DNA of 64,000 nucleotides from Hydractinia symbiolongicarpus (Eukaryota > Cnidaria > Hydrozoa > Anthoathecata > Hydractiniidae): positions 23,620,001-23,684,000 of the forward strand of contig NC_079883.1 of the NCBI RefSeq assembly GCF_029227915.1. Reading direction: 5' to 3'. The notes beneath the pieces are model-generated. The model was not told where the DNA came from, did no database searches, and saw only the letters and a program-made list of their open reading frames with translations. Below, piece by piece: positions 1 to 41,419 of the stretch; the first letter of the stretch is position 1, and each line of letters opens with the position of its first letter. A program made the translations under genes and the position numbers.

Positions 1-1939
1 ATTGTTTCTTTGGCAAACCCAACGAAACTTTTTGAAGCCAATTAGTTTGTAGAGCATGTTTAACACCGTCGTTGTAACTCTGAAGTTGGTTGCACGCAGA
101 TTTCCCAATTTAGTGACAGTATGATGGTTTGTAGAACCATTTTGTGACGATGCAATGTTGAGGATTCTTATCCATCCACCTGACAAAAAGAAAAATTTCA
201 TATATATGGCAGTGGAAAGTTGAAATTTTTATCAATTAAATTATAACATACCCTGACAGGCAACTTTAAGCTTTCTCATATCCCTCCAAGGGTATATGTC
301 GTAATAGCCGATGTTTTCATCGGAAATTTTAAAATTTTCTCTCAAAGTCTCGCAGGAAGCCCTTATACCTTGCGAAATTTCTAAAAATATATATCAAATT
401 AAAGAAGAAGCAGCTTAAAAAGTATCAGCAACAAGATTAATTTTTTGTGGTTATCCTGTGACTATCTAAACTTGTTAAGAATGAACTATCAGCAACAAAA
501 AATAATTCTTCTCTTGATCAAAAGTATTGAGAAATTAAGCATATTGAAATAGTGAATAATAAAATAGTCTAGCTCAAACAGGTAATAGTAAAGCTTACCA
601 GTTGGTATTGGCGTCTTGGCCGCATCTGAATCTATATGAATGAATAAAAGTTTATTAGAAGTCAAATAAAATCTGAATTTAACACCATTTATTTATGTTC
701 TAAATATAGTAGAATTACCTTACTTATTGAAAATGTGTTCAGTGTAAAATAATACGTTAGTAATTTTTACATCTAATCCTTTTTTTGACTCATTCTTAAA
801 GTTCTAAGGTCATGCCATACAGCAGATAATTTATATGTGTTGGTATATCTGTTGGTAGGAAATGCTATCAATTAGTGATTTATTTTTGTTTGCACTAATA
901 AAAAATTATGTTGCATATAAATAACTTTTAAGATGATTAGGTGGTATGCTTTTGTTGCTACGAAAGAAATACACGTTTTTAATTTCTAGGGAGAATCGGT
1001 TTTTTATGATATTTCTTCAATGTTTATGTGCATATCCTTGGTAATTGAAATGGTATAGCCAACACATGTATAGAGATATATAAGTCTATTAAGTATTTAG
1101 AGGTCTATTTAAAATGAAGAAATTATAAATTAGTGATGTGTTTTGCTGTCAGTGAAGTAAACAGAATATTTTCAATAAAATCCTGAGAAATTGTCAATAA
1201 TATGGATAAGGTTTTTTAAATTATTGTAAGCATTGCGTTTAAACCTACCAGTGAGGTTGCAATGAGCGCCATAATAAGGTGGAAAGCACCAATCACAATA
1301 GTAGGTGTTGTTATCAAAGTTTGGAAAGCACACACTTCCATGTTCACAAATAAACGGATTCAATGTACACATATTCTAAATATAAAAGGAACTGTCATTT
1401 TAAGAACAAAAAACACATACTGCCAAGAAAACATACTCTATAGGGGTGGGAGAGTTTTAGTTGCCATTAATTAATAACCGTGTTCGAACTGATAGTACGT
1501 ATCCTATTAATAATGGTAATTTTTGTTTAAGAATTTTTTTTTACTTATTAAAATGTTGTTTAAATATCAAATGGTAACTGTTTTAAAGCTGTTTCCCACT
1601 TACCTGCATTTCATAATGGTCGTAGAAATAATTTTTATGTATATAATAATGGTTAGTAGCCAGAGTTCCATCTAAAAGGGCACAATTTACATGTCCGGTT
1701 CTCTGTGCGGAGAAACTTCTACACATCAAATTTGTCATACATTTAGCTGCGCATGCCAAAACACTCTCAACCCGGTCAACCCAAATGGAAAAATGCGAGT
1801 GGAAATGTGGAATTTTCCTAAAGTTGGCCGTTCTTGTGATTATTGTACCATTGTTTGGAAGTTGCGTTACACTAACATCCACGTGAGCGTTAATTACGCA
1901 CTTTACAAAAAGTGAATATCCAATTAATATCGAGAACAT
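1..1939 (-). CDS. Secreted PAN/apple - EGF - fibrinogen-like ('GGW') protein, 5' part of gene (runs off left edge)
   Basis: Five exons join in phase on the minus strand: 1939-1604, 1375-1249, 625-599, 380-252 and 179 to beyond base 1. All junctions are GT-AG. The chosen Met at 1939 starts a hydrophobic signal peptide (MFSILIGYSLFVKCVINA). The same frame is open back to 2062, but that extension hides the signal peptide. Exon 1 then encodes a PAN/apple-type module with the Cys pattern CAAKC, MCRSF, NCALL. Exon 2 is one EGF-like domain (CTLNPFICEHG to YYGAHCNLTG). Exon 3 is a 9-residue linker. Exons 4-5 begin a fibrinogen-type module (SCETLRENF, IYPW, VACQ, then GGWIRI across the splice). The protein is therefore probably extracellular, an adhesion or recognition molecule; the ligand is unknown. 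The end of the fibrinogen-like domain lies outside the window. The domain calls come from Cys spacing and the GGW signature. Confidence 0.82.
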
Positions 1940-2787
1940 TTTAGTGAAACGTCCACTGCCCGTGAATTTCTGAGCGAAATGAGAAAAAATAAAATACTCA
2001 TGACCTTTCTGAACGCTGTGTTGATAAATTTCAACATACAATTGAAATGAAATTAGCCACAATAACCGCTGTATGTATTAGTAAACTTGTCAAACCTGTT
2101 TGAATTAATAAAATTAAAAATTGTAAATATAAAATTGTAAATTCATCATTTAATATGTTCTTTCACATAATCAACAATATATCGTAAGATTTTTAATGAA
2201 TTGTACAAATTGTATTGGTGATTTGTTTTGAAGGTTGTTTAGGGTTATGACTTCCTAGCTGTGAAAATATTGGTGACCTTGTCGTTATCTTCCTTACATA
2301 AATTGTATTAAAATTTAATTATTCAGAAAAACTCACACAGCTGTGAATGTTAAACCTTGTGAAAGCTGATTGTGTCAAACGCGAATTTAATTGAATACCT
2401 TAATGGAATAAATTTTAGCGAATTTTTGTGCTTTTCGCGAAATGCCTTAATTACCACTTTCGTTGTTTTCAAAAATATCTTCTTCTTAAAAGCTTGTTTA
2501 GCAAAGTTTGTGGATAAAAAGTCGCTGTTTTCATAAATTCACCAATGTTAACGACGGTCACATTTTTTTATATACCTTAATTTTTTTCTTTTGCTGACAT
2601 TGCATTAGCTGTAGAAGTTAGAAATTTATCACCCAGTGACTTCCTGCCCATAGCCGTGAACTCTTAGTTCATTGACAAGGATAGCAATATTCCTATAAAG
2701 AAAAGCGTGCTGTTAAAGCAAAACGTATATCATGCGAACACTGGCCGTTTGTAAAACGAAACTATCACGACTTTTATTTGAGCAGTT

Positions 2788-2935
2788 ATATCCGGACTCA
2801 AAAAAAGTGTCCGGATTCAAAGAAAGTGTCCGGATTCAAAGAAAGTATCCGGATTCAAAAAAAGTATCCGGATTCAAAGAAAGTATCCGGATTCAAAGAA
2901 AGTATCTGGATTCAAAGAAAGTATCTGGATTAAAA
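2788..2935. repeat. Minisatellite, 19-bp unit, about 8 copies
   Basis: Tandem copies of a 19-bp unit beginning TCCGGATTC and ending AAAGAAAGT(A/G). Drift to TCTGGATTC occurs in the last copies. Because 19 is not a multiple of 3, all three frames are read in turn, so the open frame across it (2732-3055) repeats every 57 nt and is not evidence of a gene. Confidence 0.9.
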
Positions 2936-3078
2936 CAAAAACGTTATAGTTTTAAAACGAAAAACTCGTATATAAAAACGCATAAGTTTTTATGGTGTTT
3001 ACACTTGCAGAGTTATAGCAGGTTGATTTTTATTCGACATGTTATACTATGCTGAACAACAATCGATAAAAAATATCC

Positions 3079-3318
3079 TTAAACATGCGGAAATTTTCCA
3101 TCCAATCTGAACAGGTATTTTATTGTCAACAAACTGTATCCACCAGTTACTAGTTCTCCCTTCCTTACCCAGCAAGATGGGATTCCGCTTTTTCTTTGCA
3201 TTGCTATTATTTGGTAATATTTTTCAAGTTGTTCTTTTCGTGCTTCACCAATAGTCTGACCATTAGAAAATGCAGGTGAATAAAGAAGCAAGCAACAACT
3301 ATCACGATGTAAATACAT
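3079..3318 (-). CDS. Unidentified ORF, possibly an exon or transposon remnant
   Basis: A 79-codon open frame on the minus strand with non-repetitive, protein-like composition (for example EARKEQLEKYYQIIAMQRKS followed by GIPSCWVRKG). I do not recognise a family. It has no visible neighbour exons and lies in intergenic DNA, so it could be a remnant of a mobile-element protein or a chance ORF. Homologues among cnidarian transposon proteins would decide. Confidence 0.2.
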   Translation of the reverse strand: MYLHRDSCCLLLYSPAFSNGQTIGEARKEQLEKYYQIIAMQRKSGIPSCWVRKGELVTGGYSLLTIKYLFRLDGKFPHV

Positions 3319-4932
3319 TCATCATTTATGCTTGCTTGTAATATCTTTTTGATCATGTCTCTTGGAAAGTACTTTTTCTTTTCCAAATCACCTTTGCATT
3401 ATATGCCAAAATTAATCGCATTTGCCTTATTGCCAATTTACATCATTTACATTAGAAAATTTAGACTGATTTATTCAATTTTTGCGCATTTACACGAATC
3501 TGAAAAAAATTATTTGGAAACTTTTTCGTTTTTATTTTTTACAGCTTTTATGCTGAATTCGTAAAAATTAAATCCGTATAAATTGCTATTTTTAGTAACT
3601 TGACTCATAAATGCGGATAAATTTGCTTAAGTGTAAACGCAGTCTTAGAACCATCCATTTAACTTAACGCCTAAACACGTCTTTGACAAACATGAAAAAG
3701 GCATCTTTTTGCAACGTGTTAAAGGCGCTTTAAAGACGTTTTAGAGACGTTTCAGTGGGTGCCAAAACGTCTTAAAGGCTTCTTTATTTAGTCTCTGTCA
3801 AACGTTATACTGCCAAGGCAGGACTGCTTCAAATAATTTTAACCTATGCGTATTAGGATTTTAGTAATTTTAATTCTGATGGAGATGTGACAAACCAAAA
3901 CAAGAAAAAGGGTTAAGAAAATGATGATAAAGTATTTAATAGAAAATTTATATTTCTATCATTTATATAAATGACATAAATATAAATATAACAGTTTAAA
4001 AGGAATAAAATAAAATCTCTTATAAGCAACAACAAGGAAAACAAAATCATTACTTTCGGAAACTTTTCTTGTTCTAAAAAATGAATGTTCAATGAGCAAA
4101 AGATAAGCAACAATCAAGCATTTAAAACAAACCTAAGTTGCATTAACCTAAATTGTCGTTTTGCTTATATAAAAAAACGTGCTTGCATACAGTGTGATAC
4201 TACAAAATTAAAATTGTTTGCTATGAACAATAACAGTTAGTATTTTTGAAGGTTATCTTAAAAAACAGCGTCATTTTATTTTCGCCAATGAGTAACATTT
4301 CGGTCTGGGCCCTGCCTGTGCACGTTGGATGATCTGTTTATTCTTTGAAGTTATATCCAAACAACCCTTTAATAAAATGCATTTCCGTCATTACATGAAT
4401 ATAAAGTAGCTACTGCTGTTTTTTTTTCAAGAACCAGCTTTATAGGTCTACTTTTTTAGAACATGTATCCTGCACTTGAAGTGGAAGGGATAGTGAAGCT
4501 AAATCTAAGCATATAAAGTATTATTTTCCTAAGTATTGATGAAAGCTCCCCTTGATTTAAAAATGGCTTAAAATAAGTCGTAAGCATAACGGAGATAGGG
4601 AAATGTTCCTTCTGGCACAGTCGCGTGCGCGTACAACAGTGACGTCACGGCAAGTCACAGCACAGTCCTATTAATCCAGCACTATCCGATACCATCCCAT
4701 AGTGATCCACACAATTCAAGGACCTATTACTTAAGTATGATGACGTCATCTGTAGAATAAAAGATCCCTTAAAATTTCTAGCATAATTTACCATAATATT
4801 CTACGCACATAAGGGAATTTCCCTATTATACAAAAATGAGTAAGGGGAAATTCCCGAAGAGAATTAACTGTGTTAGTTTTGAGCAGAATGAAATACTCCA
4901 AAAATGGTAAAAACCATATTAATAAAAGAGAA

Positions 4933-5966
4933 ATGGATTCACGCACTGTAAAAGAATTACGAGATATCGCAAAAACCCGTGAACTTAAAGGGTATTATAG
5001 ACTAAGTAAAGCTGAATTGGTTTCCATATTAGAGGACGATATCGCGGGCCAGGAAAATTGGATCAAGCCATTGGGGAGTGTCCCCTTATGCTCGGGTATG
5101 TACTGGACCGGCTCAAAATGCAAGACATGTGCAATAGGGTAGTTGCAATGTATCCCCGCATACTGAGGTATATATATTGTTCAACAGAGCCGTTGAACAA
5201 AATCCCCTCGCATTTGCATATATACTGTCAAAATTCAAGACGCAGGACATGTGCAATAGGGCTATTGAAATATAACCCCCGGTGCTCAAACATGTACCAG
5301 ATCAATTCAAGACGCAAGACATGTGCAACAAGACTGTTGAAGGGGATCCCAGGATGCTAGAGCATGTACCAGGTCATTTCAAAACGCAGAACATGTGCAA
5401 TGAGGCTGTTGAAAAGAATCCCCGCATGCTCGAGTATATACCGGACTGGTTTGTCACCCGGGACATATTGAAAAATATAAAAATTTGGGCCGAGTGGCGG
5501 AAGGAATATCAACAGAAAAAAGCCAAGAAGGCTAAATTTAAGGAGGAGCTAGCTCCAATAACATGGCATCGATTGGTGCTTTTCAGAAGATGAAAAGGTA
5601 GATCTTGAAAAGTTGTGGGGGTTAACCTGAAACGTTATTTTGCAGGAACATTTTTGTGAGATAAAACTACTAATAAAGATTAGTTTCAAGACACAAGACA
5701 TGCGCAACAAAGCCGTCGAAAAGGATCCATGGCTACTAATGCCTGTACCGGACCGACTCAAGACGAGAGACATGTGTAACAAGGTTGTTGAAAAAAATCA
5801 CTGGGTGCTTATACATGTCCCCGACCAGTTCAAAACGCAGGAGATGTGTAATGGGGCCGTTGAAAAGAATCCACGCATGCTCCAATATATATCGAATCGT
5901 TTCAAAACGCAGGAGGTGTGCAACAAAGCCGTTGAAAAAGATTGTGAGGTACTCGAATATGTGTAA
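4933..5966 (+). pseudogene. Decayed Rho_N/SAP-like + DUF4116-like repeat protein gene (two tandem repeat blocks)
   Basis: The locus starts at ATG 4933 with a Rho_N/SAP-like motif (TVKELRDIAKTRELKGYYRL, then SKAELVSILE). This is followed by repeats of about 24 residues with the core FKTQ(D/E)MCNKAVEKDPRML and a (V/I)PD(H/W) turn, resembling half-units of DUF4116. The first block ends with a lysine-rich tail (EYQQKKAKKAKFKEELAPI) near 5560. A second block with at least four repeat units runs 5685-5966 in a different frame. The coding sense jumps between frames near 5060, 5280 and 5575, so it is broken by several frameshifts. The partial second block suggests a tandem duplication or an internal deletion. 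Rho_N domains bind nucleic acid; the DUF4116 function is unknown. I recall similar ORFs as multicopy in hydrozoan genomes and possibly carried by mobile elements, but no polymerase, integrase or capsid gene is visible nearby. Confidence 0.65.
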
Positions 5967-6224
5967 TGATAAAATGTGTAATAACTGTCAATATAGCTTA
6001 CAAAGTGTGTTATTCATGACCTTCCTTACCGCCATTGGTCTATCTAATAAATGAATGAACAATGTAACGACTGTGAAGGGTACTCGATGCGTACGACAGG
6101 TGTACCTGTGGTCGAAGGTTCCTGGTAAAGGGTAAAATGTTGTGCTGGCATTACTTTAATGTATATGTCACATACAATGAGGGTGATTGCCTATGTACAA
6201 TGGCATACAATTTAATAAAACAGG

Positions 6225-6755
6225 ATGCTAAAATTTAAGAATAAGCTCGTCGGCCGAAAACTATTCTACTCATTTGCTGCTAAGTTTACAGACATCGACG
6301 AAATCAACGTGGAATACTTAACGGTATCAGATGCCATCCCTGCTAATGGAGGTAAGGATCAAAGGTACATAGTAGGGTACACAAGATCTCGTGGTTGCCC
6401 TGGGGTGAAAACACCTAAAATCTGGTCCGCGCATGGGGACACCCGGTACAACGCCAACGCAGTACCATTAATGAGTCTCCATTTTGAAGAGTACCCCGAT
6501 TGGGTTGTGAAATATCGACAAATATGGCAAAAAAAATCGAAGAGTTAATATCCGAGAAATTGACGACAGGCCCTGTGAAAAAGGACCATTACGTGAACGC
6601 CAAGCTCAAATACTACCAGGATGCAATTACCACGAAATTTATGATATGCCGGTACCCTATGATGAGCCCTGCCAAGCTAGTGTAATTCTGACCATTTCGT
6701 CGGTATATGTACATATTGCGTGCGTCTCGCTACTTGCGCAACTAAGCTACCTTTT
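6225..6755 (+). pseudogene. Companion ORF downstream of the Rho_N locus, frameshifted, unknown function
   Basis: An open frame from 6225 contains well-formed protein-like sequence (DIDEINVEYLTVSDAIP, YIVGYTRSRGCPGVKTPKIW, YPDWVVKYRQIW). The sense is interrupted at an A-rich run near 6526-6533 and continues in another frame (KKIEELISEKLTTGPVKKDH). It appears to switch frame again near 6625, with an open frame to about 6755. I do not recognise the family. It has the same strand as the upstream DUF4116-like locus, lies 260 bp downstream, and shows the same kind of decay, so the two may belong to one mobile or multicopy unit. GACAGACGGACAGACG-type sequence at 6763-6786 may mark the unit's right flank. 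Confidence 0.45.
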
Positions 6756-9304
6756 TGCGTGACAGACAGACGGACGGACAGACGTATACGGGCATTATAA
6801 TATAGTTATTAAACATTTCGGAGAAAAAAAGTATTATTTTTAACGTTCTACTTATATTGTTGTACAATCCATGTTGCTGTGCAGAAACAGTAAATATTTC
6901 GCAATGCAGTTAATATCCAAAAATGTGTCGCAATGTAAAAACTACCTCTGTTTTTTATATAAAATATGCTTAATAGGAATATGATGCTACTAATCAAGAA
7001 TAAACCTCTCTGGCTGATTTTCCATAATTACTTATTACTATTAAGTTATTTTGTTTACAACTGTGAATTTAAACATAACAAAACATTAACATCAGACGTG
7101 TCGTCTTCTTCAATTACTATGTCAATGTCTGTGTCTAGATCTTCTAACAAGTTTCAGCCTGGACATTCAAGTTTCAGCCTGGACATTCATATAACTTAAA
7201 AATATTTCAGCGTTTTTGAGTTTTATTCTTCTATTAAAAAAAAGTGTATGACTCACTTTTCATAGCGTCTAGATTACGATGGCCCTTATAGCTTATTTTT
7301 CTTTCAATTTAAAAACACTTCCTTTCAGTATTTTGACACTTCTATTGTGCATTTAAAACTTCTCTGCATGTGGCCTGAAACCTTTTCTTCACAAGTGAAA
7401 AAAAATAATCTTGTCCATAAGTTTGGACCCGTGGTCCGCAAGTTTTACTTTTTGTGAGATATATACTTGGCTAACCGTACGTGTCTCACTTTGCCAACTG
7501 ATTTTAACAGGTCCCAGTAACCATGAGGCAGGGATAAAAGAATATCACAAATTATTTGAGCTCAGTACTTGAGTAAATTTTAGTTGTTTATCAATAAATG
7601 ACAAGGTGGGTGCCCGAGTCCTCGAAATCATAGTGTCCACCAAGCTGACTACATGTTTTTTCTTTTATAAGAACATATTTTATAAGAAAATCAGGCTAGC
7701 ATTATAAGTTAAAACAAATTGACAAAATTGTTGAGAACAATAGGAAAATAAGACTAATGACCAGTCTGGTAAGAATTTTGTATTCTCATAAAAAACGTGT
7801 AAAAGAAAAAGAGTGTTGAAAAAAATAAGGGTTTATGGTTCACTAACACATACATAATTTTTTTCAGAGTTATTAATTACTAAGAACAATAGACCTTTTT
7901 TATCACCGGAAACCGGCATGTCTTTTTCAAAAATGTGAGTTACTTAAATTTAGATCAATCAATATTGCGGACCAGAATCTGGTCTGCGAATTTTTTAAGT
8001 TCATTAAAGAGAAGTATTTCGAACGAAAGAGAAGTTATCGAAGAAGAGAAGTGTTATGGGCAATCTTACTAGATATTTTAATCTGTCGTTGTAGTTAAAA
8101 CAGTCCATGCTATTCCACTGTTAGATATACTATTAATACTATGCCTATGACTGTAAACACTGAAATATTGGAATTGACCGTTATATATATATAATCAAGT
8201 AATAAATATATATGCTCACCTGTGAAATATATAGTATAAAAGTATATACGGCATGGAAAATATATGCTACTAAATTCCAAATAACTAATTTTAATGTATA
8301 TATGTATATAAACTTTTTTTCTGTGCATCAACTTTAAAGACGAAATAACAGGAAAAATTACAAATATGTTTTCTTGTAATAATAGCATCCTTATATATCA
8401 CAAAAATAATATGGCAAAAAAAATTTTATTTTTTATGTCAAGGTTTCCCCAAAAAGCAATATCACATTAACAGTAGCCGCTATTTCCGAACAAAAGCCAA
8501 CTTGGTTCGCATATACTTATTGATTTGTTAAGTCACACGGCGTATAGATTAACAAGATTTGTAAGATGATTTGAAATTATACGTCGAAGGTTTTGAGTGA
8601 TAAAGAGAATTAAATTATTTGTACTGTTGCAAATGTAAAAATTAAAGAGGACGCCAAAGAAAGCAGTAAAGGAGCCTGCCACAAAGCAAGCCTCGGCTAA
8701 GAAAAACACAGGAAAATTTTAAATTGAGTCTTTTTTCAAGTGATACCGAATAGAAATTATCATGGACATTGTCAGGGCAGCGACCGTGGTATCACTTTGA
8801 CATTAAAAATCTCGAGAATCAAGACTCATAAAAACATAAAAAAATACACGGCATATGTTCGTATTATGATGTTAAAGCCAAACTTATATCAATTGTTAGT
8901 TCTCCTTTAATTTTGTTGTCCCTAAGTAATTCGATTCTCTTAAAAATTCTCGCAAATTTCCAAAAATAGCTGTCAGCGATGCTGTCAAGCAGTATAAACA
9001 GGAGTGACTGTGAATGATTGTGCGGTTATTCGATTTCCAAGAACCACATGACTAATTTTATTGTTATTAAAATATTTTGCATCCAAGTCATACCGCATGA
9101 TTGTCAGGGCTGGAAACCACAATAAAAAAAAATTAATCTAGCATTAACTATCTGACCAACTTCGTTCTGAGACCATTCATTTAATGGTATCAGATAGGCT
9201 AGCCCACATTATATTTAAATTGACTTTTTTGTAATTCTATCTTTTTACACACACTAGTATCACAATAACAATTTATCTTAAGAAGTCTGAGATAAATACT
9301 GGCA

Positions 9305-9372
9305 AACTCGTTCCCAGCGCCCTGTTGACTCTTTTTTATACCAAGATACAAGATGCCCTGGAGATGAGGCTG
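9305..9372. mobile_element. Diverged copy of the CAACCTCG-type MITE
   Basis: An AAACTCGTTCCCAGCGCCC-like left arm and a GCCCTGGAGATGAGGCTGG right arm flank about 30 bp of spacer. This matches the arms of the elements at 9995-10052 and 45421-45544 with several substitutions. No target duplication is recognised. Confidence 0.4.
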
Positions 9373-9994
9373 GAATACACATGGCCACGTTTAAGTCAAT
9401 TAAAATATCTAATATATAATATATAATATGCAAAATATCCTGAAAACGTTGTTGTCTTATATTTTCCCATTTAACGCATTGGAAATCCACAAGAACATGG
9501 TAGATTAGTTTTTAATGGTTCTTTTGGTTTGGATTATTATCGCCCAAAACACGTCGTATTGCAACAAATCAGATTGAGAGTTAAAAAAGCAACCACAAAA
9601 CATTAAAGCGAAATATTTTTATGCTATTTGTGTATTAAAAGTTCCATGTAACCAGCAGATGTCAATTTGGTAGTGCAAACCAAGCTTCCAATACCACATA
9701 AATCGCCAACTTCGATGTCAGGGCGTTTTGTCTCTGTATTATATCTGACATCGAGACAAAACATGACCTTCTTCGTCAGATCTTTCAATAAGCACAGCGT
9801 GATGGTAAGAGACAAATAAAGCTCCAAAAGTGATGTTTATAAATGGCCATAAATGCAAAACACGGGGAATAAACGCGTATTTATAAAAAGGAAAATAGGC
9901 GGTCATGTTAGAGATCTTTTAAATAAACCTCGAAGTCTCTCGAATGGATCACATATACCAGCGTTACTGTTTTGATCGCGTGACGAAACAACTC

Positions 9995-10052
9995 CAACCT
10001 CGATCCCAGGACATGTTTTCTCTTTATGCAAAAAGCCCTGGGAACGAGGTTG
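9995..10052. mobile_element. 58-bp MITE with CAACCTCG termini and 10-bp TSD
   Basis: The left end CAACCTCGATCCCAGG and the right end CCCTGGGAACGAGGTTG are imperfect inverted repeats (one mismatch) around a short spacer. The 10-bp direct repeat GAAACAACTC lies immediately outside both ends (9985-9994 and 10053-10062), which is strong evidence of insertion. No coding capacity. Confidence 0.8.
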
Positions 10053-11731
10053 GAAACAACTCCAGATTTACTTTATAAGTTAAGAGTTCTGGATCAGAGA
10101 GAACTCTGGATGTGGCCCTACTACTACGAGTTTGGACCTTTTTAAAACTATTAATTTTTAATATTCATTTAATTTTAATAATCAATAACAACAAAGTCCG
10201 AACTTATTCGAAATAAACTTGTAATAGCTGCCCGAGTGTTAAAAAATACAAAAATAAAAATAATGCGCGCGCATTACGGAACGTCAATCAAAAGCTGTCT
10301 ATCAAATTATTTCTTGCCTGCCTGATTGGTTTGTTAAATACATGTCACATATTTCAAAAAGTAAGCGAGACAATATCACATTACTTTCAGTTTGTTTTCT
10401 CGGAACTCGACAAAGGACGTTATTTATTTATGCTAAATTTATATAACCACCCAAAAATTAAAAAGCATTTCTTTCAAATCCAAGAAAGAAGAAAGTCGGT
10501 TGAGTTTTTTAACAAAAATAGAAAGAATTCACAACGAGAGCAAAATTTAAATGTAAGTTTTTTGTTGTTTGTTTACAAGAAAATTAATTTTTTGGCTTTA
10601 AAAATACCCATGCTGGCATAGAAAATAGTTGTTAAGACTTGATGACAAGAAAAATGGTAATCATTGTGATGTTTTCACGACAGATGTACTTTTATATATA
10701 TAATTATTTTTGTACTTGTTATCTAGACTAAAACACGACAAAAATTGTTTTTGTAAAAAAATTATTTCAGCCGAAATTGCAGCTTTGTGACTGTTTACAA
10801 AACAGACTTTCAGAATATAAATTTTGTTATTTGTTATAAAATTTGTCACAACTGTTGTCAATAAAATAGAGCCAAAATTGGCATGATTTTACCCCATAAT
10901 AGATCAGATAAAAAACTTTGGAAGAGCAGAAACAATTATTGTCAGATAAAGTTTTCAAAGGTTGCACCAAACATATAGTTTTCTATAAAAACACATCACA
11001 GTGGGTGTTTTATTCAGAAGTATACAGTTTTTAGGCGTTTTCGTCTACTACATACTGCACCACCGAGTCACATTCCAAATTTACCTTAATTAAATGTAGT
11101 CAGTAATTAAGTGAACAAGAAACAATCTAGAAACATATGATGTTTTTTATCTCCGATGGATTATGCAAAAAAGTTTTAAATCCAACACAAGTTTTGAGTT
11201 TGATTTGGATAAACTTTTGTTGTCATAGGTCACATAAGAAAAGAAATTTTGACAGATAAAAAATTGATAAATTTGAGGGTGTTACTAAACACCTTTCAAA
11301 GTAAATTCCCACTAAAATGAATTGTTTTTTGCTCTCTTTCAAGTTCAAAAAAATCTGGAAGAGTATAGGATTTTTTTTAAAAAAAGTGTTATGGTTACTG
11401 TAATGCAGTTGTGCAATTCAAATTAAGAAAATATCAACATTGATTTTTATATTTTATATGGAACATGCTTTTTTCACCTGCGAAATAAAATTTCCACCAA
11501 AAATTTTTTTGTACTCTGCCAAATTAAATTCCCACCAATATAATAAAATCTTTTTTTCATTTACAAAATTAAATTCCACCAACATCAATGTAACTACATT
11601 GATTATTAAACATATTTAACATTTAACATTTAAGTACAACTTTCTTATATAAAAGTTTTTTTATTTTCTACTTTTAGAACATCAAACTGAAGAAGTTCAA
11701 GCTGCAATGTAGACGGGTGTGGCGTTGAAGC

Positions 11732-41161
<29,430 letters not shown>

Positions 41162-41413
41162 CAGATGGTCTGTATACCTGTTAACAGTAAGAAATTAAAC
41201 CCTTTATATAGTTTTTTTTGATGTGCAGTCCTTTTTAAACTTTTTACGGAAAATTGATATAATGTTTAAAATCTTTCATTTAAACTTGATATTTTCATAT
41301 TCATACAACAAACAAAAGCTGCTTCAACTGGTTTATAATTTGGTACTAAATGACATCTGTCCGAAAACAAGGTTAATTATTACTTCATTATTACATTATT
41401 AGTACAAGTCAAA

Positions 41414-41419
41414 AATAAA
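41414..41419 (+). terminator. SACS: Candidate poly(A) signal AATAAA for sacsin
   Basis: A canonical hexamer 253 nt after the stop codon, followed by a T-containing stretch (GGTCTTTAGTGT). The ATTAAA variant at 41194-41199 is nearer the stop and is the alternative. Neither can be confirmed without transcripts. Confidence 0.4.

Larger units (their letters stand above)
1940..4869. other. Intergenic region, no supported gene
   Basis: AT-rich DNA between the minus-strand PAN/EGF gene and the plus-strand Rho_N locus. It could hold the promoter and 5' UTR of the PAN/EGF gene, but I see no distinctive motif. It contains the 19-bp minisatellite at 2788-2935 and one unexplained minus-strand ORF at 3079-3318. 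GCGAA-rich sequence near 2385-2445 resembles the TIR-element debris seen at 26.5 and 56.7 kb. Short inverted GGGAATTTCCC-like words lie at 4813-4860, just before the Rho_N locus. Confidence 0.5.
6756..11731. other. Intergenic region upstream of sacsin, no supported gene
   Basis: About 5 kb of AT-rich DNA with only short chance ORFs. It contains a 20-bp tandem duplication at about 7157-7196 (AGTTTCAGCCTGGACATTCA twice), the 58-bp MITE at 9995-10052 with its 10-bp TSD, and a diverged relative near 9305-9372. The sacsin promoter and 5' UTR should lie at its right end. A possible acceptor (CTACTTTTAG) at 11669-11678 means the start exon may itself be preceded by a non-coding exon. No clear TATA box or other promoter motif was identified. 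Confidence 0.45.

Noticed and set aside
4870-6755. A complete integrated virus-like or Polinton-type element
   Set aside because: No DNA polymerase, integrase, packaging ATPase or capsid gene and no long terminal repeats are visible around the Rho_N/DUF4116-like locus, so only the two decayed ORFs are claimed.
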